Shown one piece after another: positions 1 through 8,268 of a stretch of 64,000 nt of DNA; positions within the stretch are counted from its first letter, which is position 1, and every line of letters begins with the position of its first letter. Source of the stretch: an uncultured Eubacteriales bacterium (lineage in GTDB: Bacteria > Bacillota > Clostridia > Oscillospirales > Oscillospiraceae); contig URAM01000004.1 of NCBI GenBank assembly GCA_900545815.1, positions 1 to 64,000 of the forward strand. The letters are read 5' to 3'. The translations under genes were made by a program, and so were the position numbers. A model generated the notes under the pieces. It worked only from the letters and a program-made list of their open reading frames with translations. It was not told where the DNA came from and did not search any database.

Positions 1-170
1 AGGCGGGTGTAGAAGTAGCCCTCCGCTTCCAGATCAAAGAGCTTGCCCATATCCTCGCTGGTGTTATATTTAAAGGTCGTGGACTGAATGATCGGAATCT
101 GGCGGGGTTCGCCGTTGCCGGGGGTGTAGCCACCCTGGACGCATTTGGTATTGATCTGATAATCGCTCAT
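1..170 (-). CDS. O-acetylhomoserine sulfhydrylase-type PLP enzyme, N-terminal part (runs off window)
   Basis: The first 56 codons of a minus-strand gene begin at ATG 168-170 behind an AAAGGATGG ribosome site. The N-terminus reads MSDYQINTKCVQGGYTPG, then a PRQIPIIQSTTFKY stretch and a GYFYTR stretch. This is the classic start of the Cys/Met-metabolism PLP family, in particular O-acetylhomoserine aminocarboxypropyltransferase, which makes homocysteine (or methionine) from O-acetylhomoserine and sulfide in the cytoplasm. The PLP lysine lies outside the window, so methionine gamma-lyase or cystathionine gamma-synthase paralogues cannot be strictly excluded. Confidence 0.85.
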   Translation of the reverse strand, partial: MSDYQINTKCVQGGYTPGNGEPRQIPIIQSTTFKYNTSEDMGKLFDLEAEGYFYTR

Positions 171-220
171 AGTAGATCCATCCTTTTCTGTTTTATCGGT
201 TATCTGTCCATTCCAGTCGC

Positions 221-754
221 TCAAAGCTGCACCAAGGTCACCGGATGCCCCAGTGCCGGAAGCAGCTTCTCCCGGAAATCAGCAGTGCTGAACTGGACGG
301 TGGAGGTGTTGATACAGGGGTGGCAGCCGAAGGCGCTCTGCTGGTACAGATCTTGGTCGATGAGCAGCGTCACCTGACAGTCCGGGTCGTACATCAGTCC
401 CAGGACAGTGACGGAGCCGGGGGTCAGGTTGAGCAGCCGTTCCATATCCTCGGCGCCGCCGAAGGAGAGACGGCTGGAGCCGATCTGGGCGGAGAGATCC
501 TTGGTCTTGAAGGGCTTGTCTCCAGGCATGAGCAGCAGGTAGAATTTGGTTTTCTGCCGGTTGCACAGGAACAGATTTTTGCAAATGTCCTGCCCCAGTG
601 CCTGGTCGATCTCCTGACACATCTCCATGGTGTCGGCGTGGACGTGATCCACCCGGCGGAAGGGGATGTCCAGCTTGTCCAGCAGGTCATATACTGCGAT
701 TTCTTTCTCCAAACGACCGGTTTCATCGGTCGGACGACCCTGTAATACTTCCAT
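221..754 (-). CDS. YbaK/ProX-family aminoacyl-tRNA editing protein (PrdX-like)
   Basis: A 177-residue single-domain protein of the YbaK/ProRS-INS family. These are free-standing trans-editing hydrolases that clear mischarged tRNA, usually Ala-tRNA(Pro) in the ProX/PrdX branch. Family features are visible: the KNLFLCNRQKTKFYLL strand with the conserved lysine, the SSRLSFG segment and the GCHPCIN motif near the C-terminus. The reading frame is open upstream to 829, but ATG 754 follows an AAAGGAG site at good spacing, so the shorter start was chosen. It stands alone between the sulfhydrylase and the secreted protein. Which tRNA it edits is inferred only from family resemblance. Confidence 0.85.
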   Translation of the reverse strand: MEVLQGRPTDETGRLEKEIAVYDLLDKLDIPFRRVDHVHADTMEMCQEIDQALGQDICKNLFLCNRQKTKFYLLLMPGDKPFKTKDLSAQIGSSRLSFGGAEDMERLLNLTPGSVTVLGLMYDPDCQVTLLIDQDLYQQSAFGCHPCINTSTVQFSTADFREKLLPALGHPVTLVQL

Positions 755-856
755 TGTGCGATACTCCTTTTGGTTTTTTCCATTGTAACACAGTATCCTA
801 CCGCTCCGCAACCTGCAGCCGGACAGCATTTTTCTTGCAAACAGTGTGCGTTTCCC

Positions 857-890
857 TAGAAAAAACAGCCTTCTTGCAGAAGGCTGTTTT
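857..890 (-). terminator. Rho-independent terminator of the secreted-protein gene
   Basis: A hairpin with 12-bp arms (AAAACAGCCTTC / GAAGGCTGTTTT, loop ttgca) lies just past the stop at 896. Read on the minus strand it is followed by a T-run, so it terminates the 896-1852 gene. The upstream arm is A-rich, so it may also work weakly in the other direction. Confidence 0.8.
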
Positions 891-895
891 CCAAG

Positions 896-1852
896 CTAAG
901 TAAAATCGAAGTGGAAGCCGGTACATCCGGCCTGACCGCTTTTCGGTGGCGATGGCAATCGACCGCTCACCGTCACCTCTTTCTCTCCACCTGGCTTCAA
1001 CGTCAGGGAAAAGGTCTTTTCCAGACGACGTTTTTTCCCATTGGATAGCTTCACGTCCACTCGTATGGTGGCTGAGGTGATCTTAAATTTGCACCGATTT
1101 TTCACCCGCAGACGCACCGTATATTTCCCATTGGACGCCCGATAGCTGTCCTCCAGCCACTGGACAGACAGGCTGTTGGACTTGGGCTTCTCGTACACAT
1201 ATAGAGTCATGCTCCGGACGATACCGTTGGTAAACGTGACAGTCACCTTTGTTTTGCCCAGCTTTTTGGCCAGGAGCATAAACGCCTTGGAGCCATTGGC
1301 GAGCTTCACACAGCCTATGCTGCCCTGAGCCACCACCACCTTCCGGATGGACACCACCCCCTTATACTTGGGACGGATGGCGACCGTCTTGCCGGGGTAG
1401 AGCTTGACGGTGGCACGGCGCAGCTTGGCGCTGCCTTTGGCCACCTTGACTTCTGTGGTCTTATAGCTGCCATTGCTGAAGGTCACCTTGATGCTGGTAT
1501 TGCCTGCCTTTTTTCCGGTAATTTGAATGTTTCTGCTCCCGTTGACCGCCTTTGCAGTGGCCAACGCAGGATTGGCAACAGCAAGCCTCCGAATGGTTCC
1601 ATAACCGTGATAGGATGGACTGACCGTGATGGATGCACCTACATAAGTGGTCACATTGGAGGGTAACGTCACGCTGTCTCTGGGTCGGGAGCCGCCTTGT
1701 ACGGTATCCATCAGCACTGAGGACACAGCATGATCCTGCTCTGGATCGACCGTTGCCGCCGCCCGATGAATCCCGCCACCTAGCGGAACCAAAAGAATCC
1801 AGGCAGCCAGCAAGGCAGCCAGTACGGCGGTTCTTCGATGGGATGGTTTCAT
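896..1852 (-). CDS. Secreted protein with two Ig-like (Big2-like) repeats, function unknown
   Basis: 318 residues from ATG 1852, which sits behind AAAGGGAG. The ORF extends to 1924, but only this start places a signal peptide at the N-terminus: charged MKPSHRR, hydrophobic core AVLAALLAAWILLVPLGG, likely cleavage near RAAA-TV around residue 33. Two tandem repeats follow (about residues 55-135 and 140-220). Each has a 'VTLPS/VKLYPGKTV..I.P.Y.G' start and a 'GKKAGNTSIKVTFSNG' / 'KKLGKTKVTVTFTNG' strand pair, as in bacterial Ig-like group 2 domains. A lysine-rich beta domain ends the protein. No sortase motif or transmembrane anchor is seen. A role in surface adhesion or envelope architecture is only a guess. 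Confidence 0.7.
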   Translation of the reverse strand: MKPSHRRTAVLAALLAAWILLVPLGGGIHRAAATVDPEQDHAVSSVLMDTVQGGSRPRDSVTLPSNVTTYVGASITVSPSYHGYGTIRRLAVANPALATAKAVNGSRNIQITGKKAGNTSIKVTFSNGSYKTTEVKVAKGSAKLRRATVKLYPGKTVAIRPKYKGVVSIRKVVVAQGSIGCVKLANGSKAFMLLAKKLGKTKVTVTFTNGIVRSMTLYVYEKPKSNSLSVQWLEDSYRASNGKYTVRLRVKNRCKFKITSATIRVDVKLSNGKKRRLEKTFSLTLKPGGEKEVTVSGRLPSPPKSGQAGCTGFHFDFT

Positions 1853-2037
1853 TCTGTTACTCCCTTTATCATACACCATAAATACTTGCTGATTAAAATT
1901 CACTATATCACACTTGTCCCCCAATTGTCCAGAGAACAGATGCAGTACAGGCTCACATCACAGAGCAAGATACGGTATCATAGCAAGAAGTTTGTGCGGT
2001 GAATGGGATGGATAAGGAGGAATTGAAGCAGATTTAC

Positions 2038-2614
2038 GCCTCAATCCACACCCTCCGCATGGAGGGTGACTCAACGTGCATACACCAGTAACGCCAAGTT
2101 CTGCATTTCAATCCACACCCTCCGCATGGAGGGTGACTGGGACAACACGAGTGTTTTCTCCCTGGCTCACCAAATTTCAATCCACACCCTCCGCATGGAG
2201 GGTGACCAAAACGGACGTGAGGCAGTCCGGGACGGCCATCCATTTCAATCCACACCCTCCGCATGGAGGGTGACGCGCCGGTTTTGCGACAACCCGAAGG
2301 AAATGGCACTATTTCAATCCACACCCTCCGCATGGAGGGTGACCTTCGCAAATATTCTGCACAACAATTTCATTCCCATTTCAATCCACACCCTCCGCGT
2401 GGAGGGTGACGGGCAACGTATCTGCTTCCGGAGACAAATCCGCAATTTCAATCCACACCCTCCGCGTGGAGGGTGACTTTGAGACGATTCCCGCTGAACA
2501 ACTATGACGTTATATTTCAATCCACACCCTCCGCGTGGAGGGTGACATGTATTGCGCCGGTGGTGTCACCGGCGGTGGAACATTTCAATCCACACCCTCC
2601 GCGTGGAGGGTGAC
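2038..2614 (-). CRISPR. Type I-C CRISPR array, 9 repeats and 8 spacers
   Basis: Repeats of 33 bp start at 2038, 2105, 2174, 2242, 2311, 2378, 2445, 2514 and 2582, with spacers of 34-36 bp. In crRNA orientation (minus strand) the repeat begins GTCACCCTCC and ends GTGGATTGAAAT. It folds an 8-bp stem (CACCCTCC/GGAGGGTG) that leaves an 11-nt 5' handle, typical of subtype I-C. The leader lies at the cas2 side (2615-2824), so 2582-2614 is the newest repeat. The four leader-proximal repeats carry a different loop base from the five distal ones (loop ACGC versus ATGC). The most distal repeat (2038) is mutated in its last three handle bases, as expected for an array end. Confidence 0.98.
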
Positions 2615-2824
2615 TGCAAAAGCGCACAAAAAAGCCGCACGCTTTTGTTCAAAGTAACAGACCTGCGGAGAAACTGCCGACCGGACGTGCATGAACGCAC
2701 GGAAGGTTCCCTTTGGCAGGCTGTTTTTGCAGGGTGACCCTGCATTTTTCTCGTGCGAAGGTGCCCCGAAACCACCGGGCACTTCTGGTTCGCACCGGCA
2801 CAGCGGGTATTGCTATCCGCTGTG
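2615..2824 (-). promoter_or_regulatory. CRISPR leader region between cas2 and array
   Basis: 210 bp without a gene, positioned as the leader of the minus-strand array. It contains a hairpin directly after the cas2 stop (2799-2824, CACAGCGG/CCGCTGTG), a second inverted repeat (2761-2782, GTGCCC/GGGCAC) and a perfect 17-bp palindrome (2728-2744, TGCAGGGT/ACCCTGCA) flanked by T5 and A5 tracts. The palindrome could be an integration-host or leader-anchor site. I could not name a convincing -10/-35 for the pre-crRNA promoter. Confidence 0.6.
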
Positions 2825-3115
2825 CTACACCATCAGGACGCCTTCCGGCTGGTAGCCGGCATTTCGTCCGAAATGCTGTATTTTTTGTTCATATTGATTG
2901 CCTAAGTAATAAAACCGCAGGCTATCCAATTCTTCGTCCATGATGGACACCAGCTTCGCTTGCAGCATCCGGCACTGGGCGGCATCCAAGAGACATTCAA
3001 AGACGGAATTCTGGACGCGCTGTCCGTAATTGACGCACTGTTTTGCGATCTGCCGCAGGCGTTTTCGTCCGGCAGCGGTTTCGGTATTGACATCGTAGGT
3101 GATAACCACCAGCAT
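2825..3115 (-). CDS. cas2: CRISPR-associated endonuclease Cas2
   Basis: 96 residues, the usual Cas2 length. It begins MLVVITYDVNTETAAGRKRL, the Cas2 ferredoxin-fold first strand with the conserved YDV aspartate, and includes the R..QNSVFECLL segment. Cas2 forms the structural core of the Cas1-Cas2 spacer integrase. It is the last gene of the cas operon, 15 bp after cas1, with a hairpin immediately beyond its stop and the leader next. ATG 3115 follows AAAGGGAGAGG. Confidence 0.97.
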   Translation of the reverse strand: MLVVITYDVNTETAAGRKRLRQIAKQCVNYGQRVQNSVFECLLDAAQCRMLQAKLVSIMDEELDSLRFYYLGNQYEQKIQHFGRNAGYQPEGVLMV

Positions 3116-3130
3116 GATCCTCTCCCTTTC

Positions 3131-4162
3131 TCATTTCCAGAAGAAGGGTGGGTACCCGTCCAAGTCGCCTCGCAAACAACGCGCCAACAGGAGGGACTGG
3201 ACGTAGGGCACCAGACCCCAATGCACTTTTTCCCCTAAATAAGGGTGGGTAATAACATCCTGTTTCTTTTCCTGCCAACTTTTCAGGAAAGTTCTTCTGG
3301 CCTGGTCAGTCAACAGCACCGCTCCGCTGTCCATCCGTTCAAAGTCCTTTTCGCTGAACTTTCGGTTATTGATACAGCTGAGCACAAACCGATCTGCCAG
3401 GCAGGGACGCAGTTCTTCCATCAAGTCCAGCGCCAAGGAAGTCCGTCCCGGGCGGTCGCGGTGGAGAAAACCCACATAGGCGTCCAACCCCACTGCCTCC
3501 AGCGCAGAGGCACAATCGTTGGCCAAAAGGCTATAGGCAAAGGAAAGCATCGCATTCACCGGATCCAGGGGCGGACGACGATTTCTGGTCTGAAAAGAGA
3601 AGGTTTCTTTCCGGTTTAAGATCATATCGTCCAACACCCGAAAGTAGGCGTTCGCCCCTACCCCTTCCCAACCTCGCAGGGCGTCCAGATCGGTCTCCTG
3701 CCGGACGGTAGGCAGCAGCTCCTTCAGCTGCTGGGACGCTTTTTTCAGCTTCTCCACATCCACCCGCATGGCATGGTCTCGGCAGGTGCGCTCAATGCTC
3801 CAACGAGCGTTGTACAGCTTCCCCAACACCATGGCACGGGCGATCTGACAGCTCTGGAGTGGGTCGTCTGCCATCCGGTATTGGGTACGGCGGAGGAGAA
3901 CGTTCCCGTTGCTCTGGTTGGCCACTCTGGCCAAGAATTTTCCTCGGGGTGAGCAGAAACTCAATCCAATCTCCCGTTGGGCACAGGCACCCATGAGGGC
4001 TGGGGAGGCACCGGCGTAGGAGAAGGAAAGGATGGTGGTGAGGGTATGGAGGGGGTACCGTGCCACGGTCTGTTTCTCTCGATTGACCACTACATTTTCC
4101 CCGTCCAGGGTCAGGTAGGCGTCCTCTGACAGGACGAACAAGGTGTTCCGCAGCTTTTTCAT
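3131..4162 (-). CDS. cas1: CRISPR integrase Cas1 (subtype I-C)
   Basis: 343 residues starting at ATG 4162, which overlaps the cas4 stop by 4 bp (ATGA); the longer open frame to 4516 is a shadow of cas4. It begins MKKLRNTLFVLSEDAYLTLDGE, typical of I-C Cas1. The metal ligands expected for Cas1 are recognisable: the Glu in GWEGVGANAYF, the His in GFLHRDRPGRTSLALDL and the Asp/Glu in DLMEELRP. It catalyses spacer integration with Cas2, using prespacers trimmed by Cas4 from the adjacent gene. Confidence 0.97.
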   Translation of the reverse strand: MKKLRNTLFVLSEDAYLTLDGENVVVNREKQTVARYPLHTLTTILSFSYAGASPALMGACAQREIGLSFCSPRGKFLARVANQSNGNVLLRRTQYRMADDPLQSCQIARAMVLGKLYNARWSIERTCRDHAMRVDVEKLKKASQQLKELLPTVRQETDLDALRGWEGVGANAYFRVLDDMILNRKETFSFQTRNRRPPLDPVNAMLSFAYSLLANDCASALEAVGLDAYVGFLHRDRPGRTSLALDLMEELRPCLADRFVLSCINNRKFSEKDFERMDSGAVLLTDQARRTFLKSWQEKKQDVITHPYLGEKVHWGLVPYVQSLLLARCLRGDLDGYPPFFWK

Positions 4163-4815
4163 CCTTCCACCGCCTCCTTCACATAATCTTCCACAGAGGA
4201 CTTCCCCATCAGCTTGGGCAGGCACACGTCCTGCAACGAACACGCACCGCACCCCTTCCGCGGCTTCACTTTGGGGGTATACCCCCGCTGGGCGTACTGG
4301 TGCATCTCTGTCAGCGCCGCACGCACCTCTGCTCGCAATTCTTCCGTAAACACCACCTGCTCTCGGCGGCGAGGCTCTCCATAGTAGACCGCTCCGGCCG
4401 GGATGGTACAGCAGAGCATCTCCTCCAAACACATGGCCTGGCCGCACAACTGTAACGCATCCCCGTGGGTCACCCCCGGCTTGCCCCGTTTGTACTCCAC
4501 CGGATAGGGCTGCCACAGCCCTGGGTGACCGGCCAGGGTGATGCCGTCTTCCTGGCGGGAGAACTCCACCACGTCACAGGCACCGGACACCCCCAAGGTG
4601 GCGGAGTACACCCGGACGCCTCGTTTCACCACACGGTCTCCGCGGGTTTCGGCGAAGCGGGTGTCGTGGGCTTTTTGGTGGAAGAGCTGGCCGTCCATGG
4701 TACGATAGTTTTCCGCCCACTGGTCTTCCACGTGGATGAGCGCCCACTGTCGGCGGCAGAAGGCGAAGTGCTGCAAGCCGGACAGCTGTAGGAAGGATTC
4801 TTCCGGGTAGGTCAT
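4159..4815 (-). CDS. cas4: CRISPR-associated exonuclease Cas4
   Basis: 218 residues from ATG 4815, which overlaps the cas7 stop as TGATG; a GTG at 4818 is a possible alternative. This is a RecB-like nuclease with an iron-sulfur cluster. The first Cys is in the FAFCRRQWAL segment, and the C-terminal cluster is CGACSLQDVC. The nuclease core has the GHPGLW Asp/His region and the VEYKRGKP motif (Glu-x-Lys). In I-C systems Cas4 trims prespacers and selects the PAM together with Cas1-Cas2. The gene is translationally coupled on both sides. Confidence 0.96.
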   Translation of the reverse strand: MTYPEESFLQLSGLQHFAFCRRQWALIHVEDQWAENYRTMDGQLFHQKAHDTRFAETRGDRVVKRGVRVYSATLGVSGACDVVEFSRQEDGITLAGHPGLWQPYPVEYKRGKPGVTHGDALQLCGQAMCLEEMLCCTIPAGAVYYGEPRRREQVVFTEELRAEVRAALTEMHQYAQRGYTPKVKPRKGCGACSLQDVCLPKLMGKSSVEDYVKEAVEG

Positions 4816-5711
4816 CACTGGCGGATCTCGCAGGTGACGCCCTCCGGCAGTGCCGCTTTATCCACGGTGACCACGTAGTCCTGATAGCTCCGGGCAGGAG
4901 TGATGTCCTCCGGATTGGCGCGGGTTACCTTCACCGTATCAAAGAGCTTATGGGCAGGTGCGCAGCCCAGCTCGCTGTCATGCTTGAAGATGATCAGCTC
5001 CCGGACGGCCATCTTGCCCCGGGCGGCGGAGTGGTCGTGCTCGAACAGGTTCAGGATAGCTTCCCACAGCAGTTCCAGGTCTTCCTCAGAAAAGCCGGTG
5101 GTCTTCCGTGCCAGGTTGGCGGAGATATAGCCTTCGCAGCGGTAGAGACCGTAGGGGACGATGAACTTGCGGCCCATTTCGGTGCCCTTGTTCTCGGCGT
5201 CCGCTTCGGTGGTGATGGCTACGCGGGTGATGGTCACTTCCTGGGGCACCACCGGTTCCACACTCCGGGCAAAGCCCATCTGGACAGGGCCACGAACTTG
5301 ACCGCAGTTCAGTGCCGCTTTGACAAAGGTGGTCATGACGGCGCCAAAGGTGCGGATGTCATAGAAATTGGCGCACATCCAATCCCGAATGTTCCGATCC
5401 AGTTCGGGATTTTCCTTTTTCTTGGCCTTGACCGTCTTCTCCGTCACGTCCAGCGCTGCATAAGCCTCTGCGTCGCTGCGGTTCAAGGGCACGCCGTCCT
5501 TGATGTAAATGCGGTAGCCGGTGGCGTCCTCCTTCACCGTCTCCACATAGTTCCGAATCTTCCGCTTCAGGCACACGTCGGTGACCAGCCCCAGACCCGT
5601 TTCCGGGTCTACACGGGGCATATTGCCGGCGTCCGGGTCGCCGTTGGGGTTGCCGTTTTCCACGTCAAAGAGAATCACAAATTCATATCGGTTCTTGATC
5701 GCTTCGCTCAT
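4815..5711 (-). CDS. cas7: Type I-C Cascade backbone Cas7 (Csd2)
   Basis: 298 residues, standard for Csd2/Cas7c. It starts MSEAIKNRYEFVILFDVENGNPNGDPDAGN, the hallmark Csd2/Csh2 first strand, and contains the IRDWMCANFYDIRTFGAVM and GPVQMGFARSVEP segments conserved in the family. Several copies line the crRNA spacer in the effector. It lies 1 bp after cas8c. Confidence 0.97.
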   Translation of the reverse strand: MSEAIKNRYEFVILFDVENGNPNGDPDAGNMPRVDPETGLGLVTDVCLKRKIRNYVETVKEDATGYRIYIKDGVPLNRSDAEAYAALDVTEKTVKAKKKENPELDRNIRDWMCANFYDIRTFGAVMTTFVKAALNCGQVRGPVQMGFARSVEPVVPQEVTITRVAITTEADAENKGTEMGRKFIVPYGLYRCEGYISANLARKTTGFSEEDLELLWEAILNLFEHDHSAARGKMAVRELIIFKHDSELGCAPAHKLFDTVKVTRANPEDITPARSYQDYVVTVDKAALPEGVTCEIRQ

Positions 5712-5712
5712 C

Positions 5713-7452
5713 TTATTTGTCCTCCTTCTTGGTAAAGCGGTACTGGGTCTGGTGATAGTAGCCCAGCTGGAACGCCCCCTGCTGGGGCAGATTCATCCGG
5801 TTGGGGTAGGTCTCGCCCAGCTTGGACATCAGCTCCGTCAGCTGCTTATCGTAGAAGATCTTTTTCCCCTCGTCCAGTTTTCTCAGGTGTTTCTGCGCCA
5901 AATTTACAAGTGTAGGAAAGACCACACCGGGGGTGGCGGAGGCGGAACTGAAGTATTTGTCACGGATGGTGGCGTTGATGCCAGGGTTGGCATCCGACTG
6001 GATGGCTTCCAGCACAGAGAACAGCCGCCCCAGGACATAGGCTTCGTGATTGGAATCTTGGTTCAAGGACACAGTTAAAACCTCCTCTGGTACAAATGGG
6101 TTTCTATTTTTCAGATAATACGCCTTCAAAATGGCCGCTCTGGTGCGATTCATCTCTCGGTCTGCCCGGATGCGCAGGGTCACGCCGTTAAGCAGAGTGG
6201 CAGGGTACGGGGTGTTGGTCAAGATGGTACGCAGGGTGTCGCCGGCCATGTCGGCGGCAGGCTTTTTCTCCCTGGAATTGGGGTTCACCGTCTCTTTCAG
6301 CATCCGCCACACGGGGATATTGTCAAAGGGATCGAAGGACGGTCGGACGATCTCCAGCCGGTCATAGTGGGCTTTCACGCTGCGGATGAACTGGCCAAAG
6401 CTGTTGCGCAGGAAGAAGCGCACGGACAGCCGTGCCGCATTGGGGGAGATGCCCAGGATGTAGAAGGTCATATTGGGGTCGATGCGGGTTCCGTCCCATT
6501 CCACATCAGCCCCTTCCGCTAAGGACTCCATCAGCCCCTTCAAATCTTCTTCCTTGTATTGGTCATCCTCATCCCCGCCCCCAAAACCAAATCGTTTCAG
6601 CGCATCTGCATATGCTTCCTCGCCGCTCTCTGCCCAGAACAGCAGGGTGACGTCACCGACTCGGGTGTTCTGGGTGGCGATGAGGTAGTTCAGGGCGGCG
6701 CCGTAGGCGAAGGCGGCGTACTGGCTGGTGGGGGCGTTGAGTCCCTGCTCTCGGTCGTAGGAACAGAAGGCTGGGGCGTTGAAGGAGACCAGGGAGGCAC
6801 CGCTGGACTGGGCGCCATAGATGCCTTTGATGCTGGGGTGGAGCTGCGCCACAGGCGCCAGTTTGCCGGTGACCAGGCAGGGAAACTGCTGGCTGTCCTG
6901 GCTGTTGTTGTAATAGTCCTGCCACGCCTGCCGGATGGCGGGAATCTCGTGGAGGTAGCGTCCCCGATAACGGAAGATCAGGTTGGCACTAGCCAAAAGA
7001 TCCTCCATATCCTGGTGGGCAAAGGCCGGGTGTTCCGTCAATTTCTCCGGCTGCCAATGGTCGAAAAAGGACAACAGCGCCCGGGCAGCCGGCTCCTCCA
7101 CTGAGACCAACAAAGTCTCGTGGAGGGTCTTGCAGGCTTGGAAGCACTCCAAGGAGCGTTTGGGTTTGCCCTTTTTGTCTGCGCCCAGGATGTAGCTGGA
7201 GTTGTCGCAGAGGAAGTTGGCGGTCACGCCTACGGTGCGCTTGACTGGAGCAGGCAGCTGAATGGTTTGGGGTACCAGCGCCTTCTTCTTCCCCCGTGTT
7301 ACTTCTTCCTTGATGCAGACTACGGTGGTGATGTCCCCTTGGTCGTCCAGATTGAGCACATAGGACACCTTCACCGGCGCCCAGCCAGGCTGGGGCAGTT
7401 CCCCCCGGGCGGCCAGGGTCTCGTAGTAGGAGACGAGAGCTTGGAGGATCAT
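5713..7452 (-). CDS. cas8c: Type I-C large subunit Cas8c (Csd1)
   Basis: 579 residues beginning MILQALVSYYETLAARGELPQPGW, the characteristic Csd1 N-terminus, followed by SYVLNLDDQGDI. It includes the conserved KSSLEC-like segment (PKRSLECF) and CSYDREQGLNAPTSQYAAFAYG. Cas8c recognises the PAM and recruits Cas3; in I-C systems an internal start also yields a small Cas11-like subunit from its C-terminus. That internal start was not pinpointed here. The stop lies 1 bp from cas7, and the start overlaps cas5c by 4 bp. Confidence 0.96.
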   Translation of the reverse strand: MILQALVSYYETLAARGELPQPGWAPVKVSYVLNLDDQGDITTVVCIKEEVTRGKKKALVPQTIQLPAPVKRTVGVTANFLCDNSSYILGADKKGKPKRSLECFQACKTLHETLLVSVEEPAARALLSFFDHWQPEKLTEHPAFAHQDMEDLLASANLIFRYRGRYLHEIPAIRQAWQDYYNNSQDSQQFPCLVTGKLAPVAQLHPSIKGIYGAQSSGASLVSFNAPAFCSYDREQGLNAPTSQYAAFAYGAALNYLIATQNTRVGDVTLLFWAESGEEAYADALKRFGFGGGDEDDQYKEEDLKGLMESLAEGADVEWDGTRIDPNMTFYILGISPNAARLSVRFFLRNSFGQFIRSVKAHYDRLEIVRPSFDPFDNIPVWRMLKETVNPNSREKKPAADMAGDTLRTILTNTPYPATLLNGVTLRIRADREMNRTRAAILKAYYLKNRNPFVPEEVLTVSLNQDSNHEAYVLGRLFSVLEAIQSDANPGINATIRDKYFSSASATPGVVFPTLVNLAQKHLRKLDEGKKIFYDKQLTELMSKLGETYPNRMNLPQQGAFQLGYYHQTQYRFTKKEDK

Positions 7453-8114
7453 CCGATCACCTCCTTGCTGTCTCTGGGCGGTACGGTCAGGACGCCATCC
7501 TCCAGCACCGCTCGGAAGAACAGGGGGCGGATGTCCTGTGGGTCGGAATAGTCCATGTCGTAGAGCATATAACCCAGATCCCGCCGTCCTCTCAACTCCT
7601 CCGGACAGGGCGGCAGAGTCTCGCAGGGGGCGAAATGAGCGGGAAACTCTCGACAGCCCATGCAGGGCTGGTGATAGGCTTGCCCCTTGCGGATGCGGCG
7701 GGTCATGATGTCCTGGAATTTGCCGGGGTTGTCCGAAGGCGCCGCTTTGTCCGTCATCTCAAAGTGGGCTTCGATCACATAGGACACGTCCCGCAGCAGC
7801 AGAGACGCCCGCTGCTGGATCTCGTTGGGGGTGGCGATGTATAGGGAGCCGTTCCCCCGCCCCTCCATCACCGTCCGTGCCGCACGGCTGTTGACCACCG
7901 CCTTCACCTCGTTGCGCCGAACGCTGGTGAAGCGGATGGGGTTGCAGACGATGATGCGGTCGATGACCCAACGCAGGCCGGGATGCCAGAAGATGGCGTC
8001 ACAGATGCCGCGGGCGGCGGAGGGGGTGATGATATCGAAAGACACACGTTCTGTCTTCATCTCAGGCCGTGTAAACAACGCGTAGTCTCCCCAAACTCGA
8101 AATCGAGTGGGCAT
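7449..8114 (-). CDS. cas5c: Cas5c (Cas5d), pre-crRNA endonuclease of the I-C Cascade
   Basis: 221 residues from ATG 8114, chosen over GTG 8123 because the AAAGGA site is correctly spaced only for the ATG. It starts MPTRFRVWGDYALFTRPEMKTERVSF, and the PSAARGICDAIFWHP segment is diagnostic of Cas5c. I-C lacks Cas6, so this protein cuts the repeat at the base of its hairpin, leaving an 11-nt 5' handle, and stays bound to it. It is the first gene of the cas5c-cas2 operon behind the promoter at 8203-8231. Confidence 0.96.
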   Translation of the reverse strand: MPTRFRVWGDYALFTRPEMKTERVSFDIITPSAARGICDAIFWHPGLRWVIDRIIVCNPIRFTSVRRNEVKAVVNSRAARTVMEGRGNGSLYIATPNEIQQRASLLLRDVSYVIEAHFEMTDKAAPSDNPGKFQDIMTRRIRKGQAYHQPCMGCREFPAHFAPCETLPPCPEELRGRRDLGYMLYDMDYSDPQDIRPLFFRAVLEDGVLTVPPRDSKEVIG

Positions 8115-8202
8115 GGTTTTCACATCCTTTCTTCTATTGTGTGTCTAGGTTCCAGACTTGTCCATGTATGGGGCTGGGCACCAGATTTGTTCCTCTTTTT
8201 AT

Positions 8203-8231
8203 ACAGTAGCACCTTTTTCCAATGATGTCAA
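8203..8231 (-). promoter_or_regulatory. Promoter of the cas5c-cas8c-cas7-cas4-cas1-cas2 operon
   Basis: On the minus strand a perfect -35 TTGACA (8226-8231) and a -10 TACTGT (8203-8208) are separated by 17 bp, about 90 bp upstream of cas5c. A stretch of A/T immediately upstream (8232-8241) could act as an UP element. It abuts the crRNA-like target at 8242. Confidence 0.75.
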
Positions 8232-8238
8232 CGATTTT

Positions 8239-8260
8239 TTTAGAAAGATAGATATATAAT
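8239..8260 (+). promoter_or_regulatory. Candidate Cascade-binding site matched by the crRNA-like RNA
   Basis: Plus-strand bases 8242-8260 match the guide segment starting at 8336 in 16 of 19 positions. Mismatches fall at guide positions 6, 9 and 18. Positions 6 and 18 are among the every-sixth bases that type I effectors flip out, and position 9 would be a G:T wobble. The preceding bases are TTT, a near match to the TTC PAM of I-C systems. The site is directly upstream of the cas5c -35 box and overlaps the -35 region of the RNA's own promoter. The match is AT-rich, so chance similarity remains possible. Confidence 0.5.
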
Positions 8261-8268
8261 TGTTTTTG

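Noticed and set aside
2034..2098. Short ORF (ATG near 2010) running into the distal repeat
   Set aside because: Its end is array sequence and it has no family; at most a remnant of a gene cut by the array.
2034..2520. ORFs reading through the CRISPR array on both strands
   Set aside because: They are translations of repeats and spacers (repeating HPPCGGCGLK or STPSAWRVT units), not genes.
2547..2581. Palindromic spacer (GCCGGTG/CACCGGC) as a regulatory site
   Set aside because: It has spacer length and position; the palindrome may simply come from the source DNA.
3131..4516. 461-codon version of cas1
   Set aside because: The first 118 codons overlap cas4 out of frame; the Cas1 family start is at 4162.
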